Assembly (NCBI RefSeq): GCF_900114835.1
Contig: NZ_FOUJ01000001.1
Location: 868,001 to 932,000 of the forward strand
Source of the DNA: Methanolobus profundi
GTDB taxonomy: Archaea > Halobacteriota > Methanosarcinia > Methanosarcinales > Methanosarcinaceae
Direction of reading: 5' to 3'
Length of the DNA: 64,000 nucleotides
Shown here: one piece after another, positions 45,221-54,299 of the stretch
Layout of the letters: every line of letters starts with the position of its first letter
Numbering within the stretch: position 1 is the first letter of the stretch
Notes under the pieces: generated by a model
The model's input: only the letters and a program-made list of their open reading frames with translations
Told to the model about the DNA's origin: nothing
The model's database searches: none
Position numbers and translations under genes: made by a program

Positions 45221-45262
45221 CCTCTACCCGACATTTTCTGTCAAAATGTTAACGTGTTGAAT

Positions 45263-45291
45263 TAATGGGCTTTTGCCCATTAGATTTTTTT
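45263..45291 (+). terminator. Terminator after the winged-helix gene
   Basis: TAATGGGC (45263-45270), loop TTTT, GCCCATTA (45275-45282), then GATTTTTTT: a textbook stem followed by a T7 run. Confidence 0.75.
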
Positions 45292-45481
45292 CAGACTTTT
45301 TCTAATACTCTTTTTTTCCAATATTCTTTTTCTGGTGAATTCTCCCCACTGATATTAATTCTGATATTCTAATGGAATTACAAGGATCGATACTGTAGTA
45401 ATTACTTTCACCCTGCCTTCTATGGACTTTTATAATACAAAGTACAAATTTAAAAATGAACATTAAAGGTGGGAGATAGAT

Positions 45482-45973
45482 TTGGAAATTATCAATGAAC
45501 CTGAGATAACGAATATAGATGAAAGAACTGTGGCATATGTTCCATTCGTAGGGAACTACATCGGGAAGGAGGAGGTCTTTGCAGAACTCTTTGGAGAACT
45601 TCTCGGCTGGGCGATCCCCAGGGACCTTATAGGACCGGATACACTTATGCTGTCCGCATACTACGATGACCCGGGCGTTACTCCGCCTGAAGAACTGAAA
45701 CTGGATGTGTGCATGACCATAGGAGATACCGTGGAGGTTGCAGGGAATGTCAAAAAGAAGATACTTCCTGGTGGTAAGTATGTTGTTATGCGTGCTGAGC
45801 TCATAGGAGCAGAAGAATATGCTCCGGCATGGGAAAAAATAGTTGAGTGGTTAGTTCAGAACAAGCTCGAGATCGATATGTCAAGAGCAAGCTACGAGGT
45901 GTATCTGAACTCTCCTGAGGAACATCCTGAAAAGCACCATATTGTAGACATCTGCATGCCTGTTTTGGGCTAA
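45482..45973 (+). CDS. GyrI-like/AraC-effector-binding domain protein
   Basis: 163 residues of the GyrI-like fold: VAYVPFVGNYIGKEEVFAELFGELLGWA, LSAYYDDPGVTPPEELKLDVCMTIG, LPGGKYVVMRAELIGAEEYAPAWEKI and the closing SRASYEVYLNSPEEHPE..DICMPV. It binds small molecules in related proteins; there is no DNA-binding domain. The start is TTG 45482 after GGTGGGAGA. The last 57 bp are duplicated, with three silent changes, 6.8 kb downstream at 52721-52777, beyond the sugar operon. Confidence 0.82.
   Translation: MEIINEPEITNIDERTVAYVPFVGNYIGKEEVFAELFGELLGWAIPRDLIGPDTLMLSAYYDDPGVTPPEELKLDVCMTIGDTVEVAGNVKKKILPGGKYVVMRAELIGAEEYAPAWEKIVEWLVQNKLEIDMSRASYEVYLNSPEEHPEKHHIVDICMPVLG
45907..45963 (+). repeat. 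Direct repeat flanking the 6.7-kb sugar operon (left copy)
   Basis: The 3' end of the GyrI-like gene. Identical to 52721-52777 except at three third-codon positions. Confidence 0.8.
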
Positions 45974-46451
45974 TGATTATTTTTTGTCCGAAATAAGCTA
46001 CAATTTGTATTTTTTATAAGCAAGTATGATGCCTAATCTCGTAGAAGAATAGAGATGTCCTCTATTCTGTGCTTTTGGATAGTCGACTTTTAAAACTTAA
46101 ATCCTTTTCTAAAATTCCATATCGAAATATTGCTTATCAAGCAACATATAAAATTTATAACATAAACAGATAAATATTATAAAATCATTAATAAGTTTGC
46201 AGATACGCCACCCATGTGAATTAGTTCACATGTGCGAAGTCAATGTTCGTCCTTTCAGGTATGATCTGAAGGTGGATGTATGTGCAAGCTCAAATTGGAA
46301 GGGAACATGATTAAAAGACAATTTTGCAACAGCTGTTCTGAATATGCGTTTATTTCCTTAGTTTGTACTATGTATAAACATTTAATCAACGCAACAGAAC
46401 ACAAACCGTTTGTTTGTGGCATTTTTTCCCTTTCACATGGAGATAAGAACA
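45974..46451. other. Promoter region of the sugar operon
   Basis: AT-rich, with a perfect interrupted palindrome CATGTGAA-TTAG-TTCACATG at 46213-46232 and an imperfect hairpin CCTTTCAG/CTGAAGG just after it (about 46250-46275). A TATA-like stretch lies near 46145-46155. A short open frame overlapping the operon start lacks support. Confidence 0.5.
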
Positions 46452-47402
46452 ATGAAAAGGGAAGAAAGAATATTGGTAACCGGTGGAGCTGGGTTTATAG
46501 GCTCAAGTGTTATTGAAAGAGCAATCAGAGAAGGAAAAGATGTTCACTGTCTGGATCACAGAAATGATCTGGATAAGTTCAGTCATTTGAATGGTTCAGT
46601 GAAGACTGTAAATCTTGATACCAGAAATAAAAATGATCTAAGATACTTCCTGGAAAAGTACAGTTTTAATGGTGTAATTCATCTTGCAGCAGTTTCCAGA
46701 GTTGTCTGGGGAGAGGAGAATCCACAAAGGTGCAAAGAAGTAAATGTGGATGGCACACAGAACCTTCTTGAATGTCTCGAAGAAACAGGGCAAGATCCAT
46801 GGTTTATATTTGGAAGCAGCAGAGAAGTATATGGCGAACCTGCATCTACTCCTGTTAAGGAAAATGCTCCAAAGGTGCCCATTAATATTTACGGTGAAAC
46901 AAAGCTCGCAGGAGAACAAGCGGTCAGAGAATGGTCAGTTCGTACAGGCAATTCTTCGGTGATCCTCAGGTTCTCCAATGTATACGGTAACGAAAAAGAT
47001 ATACTGGACAGGGTGCTGCCCAGATTCGTCTTGAGGGCTCTAAAAGGCCAGCCATTGGAGATCCATGGGGGAAACCAGTTGATCGATTTTACACATATCG
47101 ATGATACAGTGGAAGGTATCTTCAGAGCAATTGATTACCTTGGGAACGGTTGTCCTTTGCATGATGATTTTCATCTGCTGACAGGAAAAGGCACTACTTT
47201 GCAGGAAGTGGCCAGGATAATATCTGATCATCTTGGACAGGATGTACAGCTTCTTAAAATGGACTGCCGAAACTATGATGTTGACAGGTTTGTTGGTGAA
47301 CCATCCAAAGCTATCAGCAAAATAAACTTCAAGGCCAGGATCAAACCGGAAAAGGGTATTCCAATGACCATTGACCGTTTCAGGGAGGTGTTCTCACTTT
47401 GA
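46452..47402 (+). CDS. NAD-dependent sugar epimerase/dehydratase
   Basis: 316 residues of the extended short-chain dehydrogenase family. ILVTGGAGFIGS binds NAD, HLAAVSRVVW and FGSSREVYG follow, and YGETK holds the catalytic Tyr and Lys (YxxxK). It most likely epimerises, dehydrates or reduces a nucleotide sugar. GGAGAT precedes ATG 46452. First gene of a six-gene operon; its stop overlaps the next start. Confidence 0.86.
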   Translation: MKREERILVTGGAGFIGSSVIERAIREGKDVHCLDHRNDLDKFSHLNGSVKTVNLDTRNKNDLRYFLEKYSFNGVIHLAAVSRVVWGEENPQRCKEVNVDGTQNLLECLEETGQDPWFIFGSSREVYGEPASTPVKENAPKVPINIYGETKLAGEQAVREWSVRTGNSSVILRFSNVYGNEKDILDRVLPRFVLRALKGQPLEIHGGNQLIDFTHIDDTVEGIFRAIDYLGNGCPLHDDFHLLTGKGTTLQEVARIISDHLGQDVQLLKMDCRNYDVDRFVGEPSKAISKINFKARIKPEKGIPMTIDRFREVFSL

Positions 47403-48598
47403 GGATATTGATGGTTATTCACGGATTCCCACCATTTTACATGGCTGGCTCAGAAGTATATACATATAATCTCTGCCAGGAACTTACTAAGAACAATGAG
47501 GTATATGTCTTTACAAGGATAGAAAATCCATATGAAGATCCGTATACGTACTATGATGAAGATTATCATGGTCTGAAAGTTCGCAGGGTCAATAAACCTC
47601 TGAGAGATTACACTCTGACCGACAAATACCTTGATCCAAAGATCGATGCAGTTTTTGAAACATTTCTGGAAGAGATAAAGCCAGATGTTGTGCATATTGG
47701 CCATCTATCTCATCTTTCCACCAATTTACCAGAGATTGCAAGGAAAAAAGGTTGTCCTGTGATCTATACTTTGCATGATTTCTGGTTGAAATGCTATCGT
47801 GGACAATTGATCAAACCTGATCTGCAGATATGTTCAGATCCCTCTGATGAGAACTGTCTGGACTGCGTAAAGCGCACATTCAAGGATAAATGGGACATTG
47901 AAGATGTAAAAGTATACCGGAAGCATATGGATGCTGTAATATCGCAAATAGACCTTCTGCTATCACCATCTCATTTCCTTTTGGATTTCTACAAAAACAA
48001 CGGTGTAGATGATAAAAAACTTGTCTTCTCAAAATATGGTTTCAACAAGAGTATCATTCTTCCTAAAAAGAGGAACTATGAAAATGACTCTAAGATATCT
48101 TTTGGATTCATGGGCAGAGTAATACCCGTAAAAGGTATCAAAATTCTACTTGAAGCCTTCAGGGAACTTGAAAGAAGTGAACTTCATATCTTTGGTTCAG
48201 TAGGTGGACAAAAGGTATTCCTTGAAAAATATGTAGATGAAAATATCTTCTTCGATGGTTCTTTTGACAACTGGGAAATTAATAAGGTTCTTGAGATAAT
48301 TGATGTTCTTGTAGTTCCTTCGATCTGGTACGAGAATTCACCACTGGTGATCCAGGAAGCGTTCATGGCTGGCATCCCTGTGATAACGTCTGATATCGGC
48401 GGGATGGCTGAACTTGTAGAAAATGGAATTGACGGCTTTACATTCGATACAGGTAACAAAGATGCGTTGAAAAGTATCATGAAAAGGATAGAAGATAATC
48501 CAACAATCCTGAACGGTCTTAATGTGAGCAGTACAAAGGTAAGGTCCATTCAGGATGATGCTGCTTTTGTGCAGGAATTGTACAGGGAGGTGCTTTGA
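47399..48598 (+). CDS. GT4-family glycosyltransferase
   Basis: 399 residues, GT-B fold. N-terminal MRILMVIHGFPPFYMAGSEVY, C-terminal donor domain FGFMGRVIPVKGIKILLEAF and ENSPLVIQEAFMAGIPVITSD, which carries the E(x)7E motif of retaining GT4 enzymes. A cysteine cluster (CSDPSDENCLDC) interrupts the acceptor domain. The start is TTG 47399 after GGGAGGTG. It transfers a sugar, perhaps the product of the previous gene, to an unknown acceptor. Confidence 0.87.
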   Translation: MRILMVIHGFPPFYMAGSEVYTYNLCQELTKNNEVYVFTRIENPYEDPYTYYDEDYHGLKVRRVNKPLRDYTLTDKYLDPKIDAVFETFLEEIKPDVVHIGHLSHLSTNLPEIARKKGCPVIYTLHDFWLKCYRGQLIKPDLQICSDPSDENCLDCVKRTFKDKWDIEDVKVYRKHMDAVISQIDLLLSPSHFLLDFYKNNGVDDKKLVFSKYGFNKSIILPKKRNYENDSKISFGFMGRVIPVKGIKILLEAFRELERSELHIFGSVGGQKVFLEKYVDENIFFDGSFDNWEINKVLEIIDVLVVPSIWYENSPLVIQEAFMAGIPVITSDIGGMAELVENGIDGFTFDTGNKDALKSIMKRIEDNPTILNGLNVSSTKVRSIQDDAAFVQELYREVL

Positions 48599-48599
48599 A

Positions 48600-49601
48600 A
48601 TGGAAGATGGACCCTGGAGAATAACTTTTGATACGAACCCCGATTCCTGTAATATCCATTGTATCATGTGTGAGGAGCACAGCGAGTACAGGAAGGAAAA
48701 AAAGCCCAGCATCAGGATAATGAATCCGGACATTATCTCAGAAGTTATTGCAAACGCGGCTCCTCATGGGCTCAAAGAGATAATCCCAAGCACAATGGGA
48801 GAGCCTCTTCTGTACAGACACTTTGATAAATTACTGGAATTGGCAAATGAACATGGACTTAAGATCAATCTGACAACCAATGGAACATTTCCTGGTCGTG
48901 GAGCCGAGCAATGGGGCAATCAGATACTGCCTCTGGCCAGTGACATAAAGGTCTCAATAAATGGTTCATCTAATTCTATAAATGAAAGCATAATGAAGGG
49001 AATTGACCATGAAATAACCCTTGAGAGCATAAGGACATTGACAAGGATATGCGATGATCTGCGTGATAAAGGAATCAATTGGCCGACAATTACCTTCCAG
49101 GTAACTTTCATGAAGAAGAATATCAGGGATTTGAAATCTCTTCTTCAGCTCGCTATCGATTATCGGGTTGATAGGTTCAAAGGACATCATCTATGGATAA
49201 CCTGGCCAGAACTGGAAGAAGAATCTCTGACTGGAAATGTACATGACCGTATTGAGTGGAACAGAACGGTAGATGAACTCGTAGCTCTCGGCAAAGACAG
49301 AATTGAGCTGGCCAACGTGTCTAAAATTCCTATAGACAGCGTCGACAACCTGTTGCCTGAACACTATGAATGTCCGTTTGCGGGGAAAGAAGCATGGATT
49401 GCATGGGATGGGACCTTTAATGTGTGCTGTGCGCCGGATGAGCTTCGAAAAGGATTTGGATATTTCGGTAATGTGAGAGACACTACATTTATGGAACTCT
49501 GGCAATCAGATAAGTATCAGTCTTTTATCAGGTATGCTGGTAAAAACGGTGTTTGCAGAAATTGTAATATGAGAAGGTCAGTCGAAGGGAGTGGTAATTA
49601 A
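48600..49601 (+). CDS. Radical SAM/SPASM-domain protein
   Basis: 333 residues. CNIHCIMC is the CxxxCxxC cluster motif of radical SAM enzymes, near residue 16. The C-terminal part has further cysteines (YECPFAGKEAW, VCCAPDE, CRNCNMRR), as in SPASM domains that hold auxiliary Fe-S clusters. Such proteins modify peptides, sugars or cyclitols. GGAGGTG precedes ATG 48600, one base after the glycosyltransferase stop. Confidence 0.88.
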   Translation: MEDGPWRITFDTNPDSCNIHCIMCEEHSEYRKEKKPSIRIMNPDIISEVIANAAPHGLKEIIPSTMGEPLLYRHFDKLLELANEHGLKINLTTNGTFPGRGAEQWGNQILPLASDIKVSINGSSNSINESIMKGIDHEITLESIRTLTRICDDLRDKGINWPTITFQVTFMKKNIRDLKSLLQLAIDYRVDRFKGHHLWITWPELEEESLTGNVHDRIEWNRTVDELVALGKDRIELANVSKIPIDSVDNLLPEHYECPFAGKEAWIAWDGTFNVCCAPDELRKGFGYFGNVRDTTFMELWQSDKYQSFIRYAGKNGVCRNCNMRRSVEGSGN

Positions 49602-50377
49602 TGGGATATAACAGAACCCATATCTCCTTCGATGGCACACACCATCTAAAAGATGGGAATCCATTGTATAATAAGAGATTCAACGCTGTCCAGAGTTTCC
49701 ATGATCCAGGGATCGCACCGGTACAAGATGATACTGGATGTTTTTATATTGATATCAAAGGAAACGATCTGTTTGGCAAGAGATTTCTCCGAGCATACGG
49801 CTTTTATGAAAGTCTTGCTGCTGTGGCTGATGTTAGTGGATGGTACCATATTAACCTTGAAGGAAATCCTGTTTATGGTAATAGATTTGAATGGGTAGGA
49901 AACTTCCAGGACGGGCTTTGCACAGTGAGAGACAGGAACGGAGCCTATTATCACATTTTACCTTCTGGTGAACCTGCCTATCAGTCGAGGTTCATATATG
50001 CAGGCGATTACAGATACGGAATAGCTGTTGTTTTTGAGCATACTGGGCAGGCACATCATATATTCCAAGATGGAACAAAAGTCCATGACAACTCATTTGT
50101 TGATCTCGATGTTTTTCATAAAGGATTCGCACGAGCAAAGGATATGCATGGCTGGACTCATATAAATATGGAAGGAGAGGTCGTATATTCCGAACGTTAT
50201 GATATGGTAGAGCCATTCTATAATGGTCATGCCCGGGTGATGGATAAGAATGGTATTTTCCTTATTATTGATGAAAGAGGCGAAATAATCCATAAAACAG
50301 AATCGGTTCAAATTCAGGAACAAAATATCACAGATGAAAATAACTCTCCCGAAGGTCTTATCAAAAGGAGGATTTGA
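49601..50377 (+). CDS. WG-repeat (KWG-type) protein
   Basis: 258 residues made of about five repeats of roughly 40-45 residues, each with a pattern like DxxGxxxHINLEGxPVYGxRF and F..G.A.V.D..G, as in WG/KWG beta-repeat proteins. No signal peptide or enzyme motif is present. Histidines and tyrosines recur at fixed repeat positions (YHINLEG, YHILPSG, HHIFQDG, THINMEG). It may be a binding protein, or the substrate of the operon's modifying enzymes; neither is shown. Start ATG 49601 overlaps the previous stop by one base. Confidence 0.8.
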   Translation: MGYNRTHISFDGTHHLKDGNPLYNKRFNAVQSFHDPGIAPVQDDTGCFYIDIKGNDLFGKRFLRAYGFYESLAAVADVSGWYHINLEGNPVYGNRFEWVGNFQDGLCTVRDRNGAYYHILPSGEPAYQSRFIYAGDYRYGIAVVFEHTGQAHHIFQDGTKVHDNSFVDLDVFHKGFARAKDMHGWTHINMEGEVVYSERYDMVEPFYNGHARVMDKNGIFLIIDERGEIIHKTESVQIQEQNITDENNSPEGLIKRRI

Positions 50378-50378
50378 G

Positions 50379-51029
50379 ATGGAAAATATACCTGAATCTT
50401 TCCTGAGGTCATTGGACAAAGTGCAAGATCTGAATCAAAAAAAGTTGATATTGATAAGGCACTCTGACAGGGAAAACATACTTCAGGGAACATTAGGAAG
50501 TGATGTTCATATTACTTTGGAAGGAAAAGAGAAAGCTTTCGAATTAGGAAGAGTCCTAAGATCCTTACCTATAGAATGGTGTAAGACCAGTCCACTTCTC
50601 AGGTGTACACAGACCATTGATTCGATAGGTGATGGGTATGGAAAAAGAATAATTCATTCAATTTCGGAATTGCTAGGGGAACCTGGGCCTTTTGTTTTTG
50701 ATGGTGATCAGGCAATTAACGCTTTCTTCGATCATGGACCAAAAATAGTAGTGAGGGAAATGATCAAAGGTCAGTCTTTTCCTGGAATAAGGTCTTCCGG
50801 GGAAGGAAGCGTGATTCTTTTAAAAGGTCTCATAAACTTCCTTGAAGACAGTACAGGAGACGGTATTTGCATATCTCATGATTCAATTCTCATGCCTTTT
50901 ATTGCACATTACTGTGGTGAGCAGTTCAATGGAAAATGGATAAAACCACTTGACGGAGTGGTATTAGTCAAGCAGGAGAATACATATGATCTCTGGTGGG
51001 ACGGGCAGATGCATAAGGTGGTCGTATGA
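50379..51029 (+). CDS. Histidine phosphatase-family protein
   Basis: 216 residues. LILIRHSDRENILQG carries the RHxxR phosphohistidine motif, followed by TSPLLRCTQT, SELLGEPGPF (acid residue) and GICISHDSILMPF (second histidine). It belongs to the phosphoglycerate-mutase/acid phosphatase branch and probably removes a phosphate from a sugar or other intermediate. AAGGAGG precedes ATG 50379. Confidence 0.83.
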   Translation: MENIPESFLRSLDKVQDLNQKKLILIRHSDRENILQGTLGSDVHITLEGKEKAFELGRVLRSLPIEWCKTSPLLRCTQTIDSIGDGYGKRIIHSISELLGEPGPFVFDGDQAINAFFDHGPKIVVREMIKGQSFPGIRSSGEGSVILLKGLINFLEDSTGDGICISHDSILMPFIAHYCGEQFNGKWIKPLDGVVLVKQENTYDLWWDGQMHKVVV

Positions 51030-52681
51030 TTACAGTGGGTCTTTTTGGAATTCAGGACGTTGGCAATGGACCTCATCCAATGTATACTCATGATCATGGG
51101 ATTGCTCTGATGAAAGATGGAAAAGTTCTGACGACCATTCAGCTGGAAAGATATACACGTCTCAAACATGACAACAGACTTCCAGTCTATATACATGAAC
51201 TACTTGACAAATACCTGCCTTATGATGAAGAAGTACGTTTTGTTAATACCAATTCATTTTCAGGAAGTTCATTTATTTCTGGGGATGGAAGACTGAGAAT
51301 TGAGCCCGATTCTCAGATGGATGTTGAAAGTATTCTCTTTCAAGCTGAAGTGAAATGGTATGATACAGCTGGAAAACAAAAAGAGACAAATGCCAAAATT
51401 ATCTGCCACGAGTTTGCTCACATTGCATCAATACTTCCTTTTGTAGGAGAATTCCTACCAAATAGTCTCCTTGTGCATATTGATGGAGGTGCATCGCGAT
51501 CAGCATGTTCTTTCTGGTATTGGGATGGAAACTGCCCGAAACTACTGGAAGCCTCCTGGGATCTATTGAAAAATCAGGTAAATAACTTCAATGTAAATCC
51601 ACTGGCTATGGCTATTCTTCATCAGGAAGAATGGCAGCATCTTTCTTTGCCTGGAAAACTGATGGGATATTGCGGGCTGGGAAAAACAGACCCGGAGATC
51701 TCAGATTGGCTGAAGACCAATAATTGGTTCTTGGATTTTCAGGGGAATAGAACCAGTATGCTGGATCTATTGAATAGAAGGTGGAAGACCAATTTTACAG
51801 CCTATAATAACAGATCTCCATTTTTCATGAATCTATGTGCTTCTATACAAAAGGATTTTCAAGAAAAGATTGTTGAAGTAATTTTTAGATCCCAGGAAGT
51901 AACAGGGACAGAAAACCTATACTACAGCGGTGGTGCAGCTTTGAACATACCCACTAATCGTTGTCTTGAGGCTTCTGGTCGTTTCAAGCGGATTTTCATA
52001 CCGCCTGTAACAAGTGATTCCGGACTGGCCCTGGGAGCTGCTGCCTGGATGGAATATCTCGACCATGGGAAACTGGAAATAAACAGCCCTTTTCTTAATC
52101 GATTCGGTATCGAAAAAAGAAGAGAACATCAAGATGACAATGATGATATTAAGAAAATGATATTGGATGGAAAAGTGCTTGGAGTATGCAATGGGTCAGC
52201 TGAGGCGGGTCCACGTGCACTTGGTCATCGGAGTCTCATAGGATTAGCCAATTCCAGAGAAATAAAAGAACGTTTGAGTGAACAGATCAAGAAAAGAGAA
52301 TGGTACAGACCTGTGGCACCTATACTTTGTGAGGCTGCAGCAAAGGAAGTCCTAGAGGATATGGCCCTGAAAAGTGAACTTTCGCATTTCATGCTGGGAG
52401 CTTATGAGATTGTTGAAGATTCTAAAAAAGATTTAGATGGAATAATCCATGGAAATGACCTGCTAAGAGCACAGATCGTCAGGTCAAAGGACAGGGATAA
52501 TCAATGGATATATAGTCTTTTGTCTGAGTTATGGGAGGAAGATGGTATACCAGCTCTTATCAATACTTCATTTAATCAAAAAGGTAAGCCAATAGTACAC
52601 TATCCTTCAGAGGCTATCGATGTAGCTGGTCGAATGGGACTTGATGGAGTGATTATAAATGGGTCCTTACATCTGTCCTGA
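51026..52681 (+). CDS. NodU/CmcH-family carbamoyltransferase
   Basis: 551 residues. An N-terminal Kae1-like domain (YTHDHGIALMKDG, HEFAHIASIL, VHIDGGASRSACSFWYWDG, YYSGGAALNIPTNRCL, PPVTSDSGLALGAAAW) is joined to a YrdC-like C-terminal domain (SAEAGPRALGHRSLIG, KKREWYRPVAPIL, LINTSFNQKGKPIVHYPSEAI). These enzymes transfer carbamoyl from carbamoyl phosphate to hydroxyls of sugars or antibiotics. Last gene of the operon; its ATG overlaps the preceding TGA. Carbamoylation of a glycan or small molecule is the likely final step. Confidence 0.88.
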   Translation: MITVGLFGIQDVGNGPHPMYTHDHGIALMKDGKVLTTIQLERYTRLKHDNRLPVYIHELLDKYLPYDEEVRFVNTNSFSGSSFISGDGRLRIEPDSQMDVESILFQAEVKWYDTAGKQKETNAKIICHEFAHIASILPFVGEFLPNSLLVHIDGGASRSACSFWYWDGNCPKLLEASWDLLKNQVNNFNVNPLAMAILHQEEWQHLSLPGKLMGYCGLGKTDPEISDWLKTNNWFLDFQGNRTSMLDLLNRRWKTNFTAYNNRSPFFMNLCASIQKDFQEKIVEVIFRSQEVTGTENLYYSGGAALNIPTNRCLEASGRFKRIFIPPVTSDSGLALGAAAWMEYLDHGKLEINSPFLNRFGIEKRREHQDDNDDIKKMILDGKVLGVCNGSAEAGPRALGHRSLIGLANSREIKERLSEQIKKREWYRPVAPILCEAAAKEVLEDMALKSELSHFMLGAYEIVEDSKKDLDGIIHGNDLLRAQIVRSKDRDNQWIYSLLSELWEEDGIPALINTSFNQKGKPIVHYPSEAIDVAGRMGLDGVIINGSLHLS

Positions 52682-52712
52682 AGCTCTTGAGAGGGGTAAT
52701 CAACATTTCCAT

Positions 52713-52783
52713 TTTATCCAGAACTCTCCTGAGGAGCATCCTGAAAAGCACCATATTGTGGATATCTGCATGCCTGTAATGTG
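52713..52783 (+). pseudogene. Remnant of a GyrI-like gene 3' end
   Basis: Encodes QNSPEEHPEKHHIVDICMPVM then stop, the last residues of the protein at 45482-45973. The 57-bp match (52721-52777) has only third-position differences. No upstream part of the gene remains. It marks the right edge of the inserted sugar operon. Confidence 0.8.
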
Positions 52784-52820
52784 ATGCGGGAAATGGATCA
52801 TGTGTATCCATCATCCATTC

Positions 52821-53333
52821 TTATTTTTTAGATGCATAGACCAGTTCTACAAGACCTGATCCAAACTCCTGTGTACCTTTTAGCTCAAGTTTGATACTCT
52901 TCTTAATTTCCCTGAAAAGCGGGATACCTTTGCCCAGAATGACCGGCTGTATCGTTATCCTGAACTCGTTGATAAGTCCACTGTTAAGAAGCTGGGAAAT
53001 GACAGAAGCACCGCCTACGACCCATATAGCTCCTCCTGTACCAAGCATCAGGTCCTCAGTGGTACCGACAGGATCGTTTGAGAATGTGACCTTGCCATCT
53101 TCCTGGTCCATGTGTTCATTGGTAAAAACATAGGTCTCTTTGCCGCTATAAGGCCATTTACCAAAACCAAGTACCTGTTGATAGGTCTTGTGACCCATGA
53201 GCAGGGTCTCTACGCCTTCAAGAAATGTATCGAAGTCATATTCCTCCTCACCGATCAGCCAGTCGACATTTCCATCTTCTGCTGCTATGAAGCCATCAAG
53301 GCTGCATGTTATCAATAATACTACATCACGCAT
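52821..53333 (-). CDS. Dihydrofolate reductase/RibD C-terminal-like reductase
   Basis: 170 residues of the DHFR-like fold: VVLLITCSLDGFIAAEDGNVDWLIG at the start, LLMGHKTYQQVLGFG, IWVVGGASVISQLL and LINEFRITIQPVILGKGIPLF. This subfamily (RibD C-terminal domain) uses NADPH; most members have unknown substrates and are not true folate enzymes. It is cytoplasmic and stands alone. Confidence 0.87.
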   Translation of the reverse strand: MRDVVLLITCSLDGFIAAEDGNVDWLIGEEEYDFDTFLEGVETLLMGHKTYQQVLGFGKWPYSGKETYVFTNEHMDQEDGKVTFSNDPVGTTEDLMLGTGGAIWVVGGASVISQLLNSGLINEFRITIQPVILGKGIPLFREIKKSIKLELKGTQEFGSGLVELVYASKK

Positions 53334-53417
53334 GTTCTTTACCCCACTCCCACGAACACTCTGTTATGCCACCATATTATCTGATCAAATACCTTTTCAG
53401 GATAAAGGTCTGATATA

Positions 53418-53855
53418 TCAGGTCAGAGCATATGGGAATTCTGTTATCTTCCATTCATCTTCCTCTTTAAGCAGTTCGATCACTTTAGTGGTCTCCTCGA
53501 ACTCAGGCTCGACCTCAATAAAGTTCCTGAGTGAGAATTTGATAGCAACGCTGGATTCGTTCACAAGGACGTCAACTACAGCGGAATCCTCATCAACATA
53601 CTCTTTTGTTACTTCAATGAACTGATACTTATCAGGATTGACATCTTTGCATATATCAACGAAATCTGCAAGACCGGTTCCCTGCTTGTATTCTGATGAC
53701 ATCATATCATAACATGTGTCATAGTTACCTTCATCGAACTCTGATACAAAATCCTCTACTGTCTTTGAAGGGCTGCTACCTATACCAGTACACCCGGCAG
53801 TCAAAAGTGACACCAGTACTAAAGTCAATATAGTCGTTATTACTGCTTTTTTCAT
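53418..53855 (-). CDS. Small lipoprotein, DUF4878-like
   Basis: About 145 residues. A signal segment (AVITTILTLVLVSLLTAGC) ends in a lipobox-like TAGC, then a small alpha+beta domain (KTVEDFVSEFDEGNYDTCYDMMSSEYK through DEWKITEFPYAL) of the NTF2-like DUF4878 type. ATG 53855 is preferred over the upstream start because it gives a normal signal (MKKAVI). Surface-exposed and of unknown function. Confidence 0.75.
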   Translation of the reverse strand: MKKAVITTILTLVLVSLLTAGCTGIGSSPSKTVEDFVSEFDEGNYDTCYDMMSSEYKQGTGLADFVDICKDVNPDKYQFIEVTKEYVDEDSAVVDVLVNESSVAIKFSLRNFIEVEPEFEETTKVIELLKEEDEWKITEFPYALT

Positions 53856-54182
53856 AGACCACACCAGAATTGAACTTATTACTTCAATTAACAATTGTTC
53901 TTTTTTCTATAAATGTGGAATTGTAAAACAGAGCTTCCGTCCATCTATAAGTTTAAGAGTAATGACCGGAAGTGACTTTCCGCCCCAAGTTAACGCTATA
54001 GTAGAAACACTAAGCAAAATAATATTCGTATTTAAACTATCAGACTGGAAAATGCGCATGCACTTAGAAGATATGAGAACTTATGAGAGACTGTGAAAAC
54101 ATTTGGGAAAGGTTTAACTACATGAATAATCATGAGGTATCCTTGTCAATCTATCATTATTAATCATAATGAAGAAATATTA
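53856..54182. other. Intergenic region
   Basis: AT-rich, with an imperfect hairpin CGGAA-GTGACT-TTCCG near 53968-53983 and TATA-like sequences for both flanking genes. No gene is seen. Confidence 0.45.
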
Positions 54183-54299
54183 ATGGAGACCCGTACCATG
54201 AAAAAAACAGAGAATTCCTTTAGAGCAACAGAATTGAGAACATCCAAAAAACTGCAGAACTATTCCAATGGACATGAAATGGGGGAATTGTTTTGCTAA
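54183..54299 (+). CDS. Possible 38-residue small protein coupled to the regulator
   Basis: ATG 54183 opens a 38-codon frame (a basic segment KKTENSFRATELRTSKK, ending GELFC) that stops at 54297-54299, overlapping the TTG start of the winged-helix gene. An internal ATG at 54198 is a better start (after GGAG). The overlap suggests translational coupling, or simply that the true regulator leader is translated. No homologue is recognised. Confidence 0.3.
   Translation: METRTMKKTENSFRATELRTSKKLQNYSNGHEMGELFC

Noticed and set aside
46280-46516. 78-codon frame before the epimerase
   Set aside because: Overlaps the epimerase start in another frame and has no support beyond being open.
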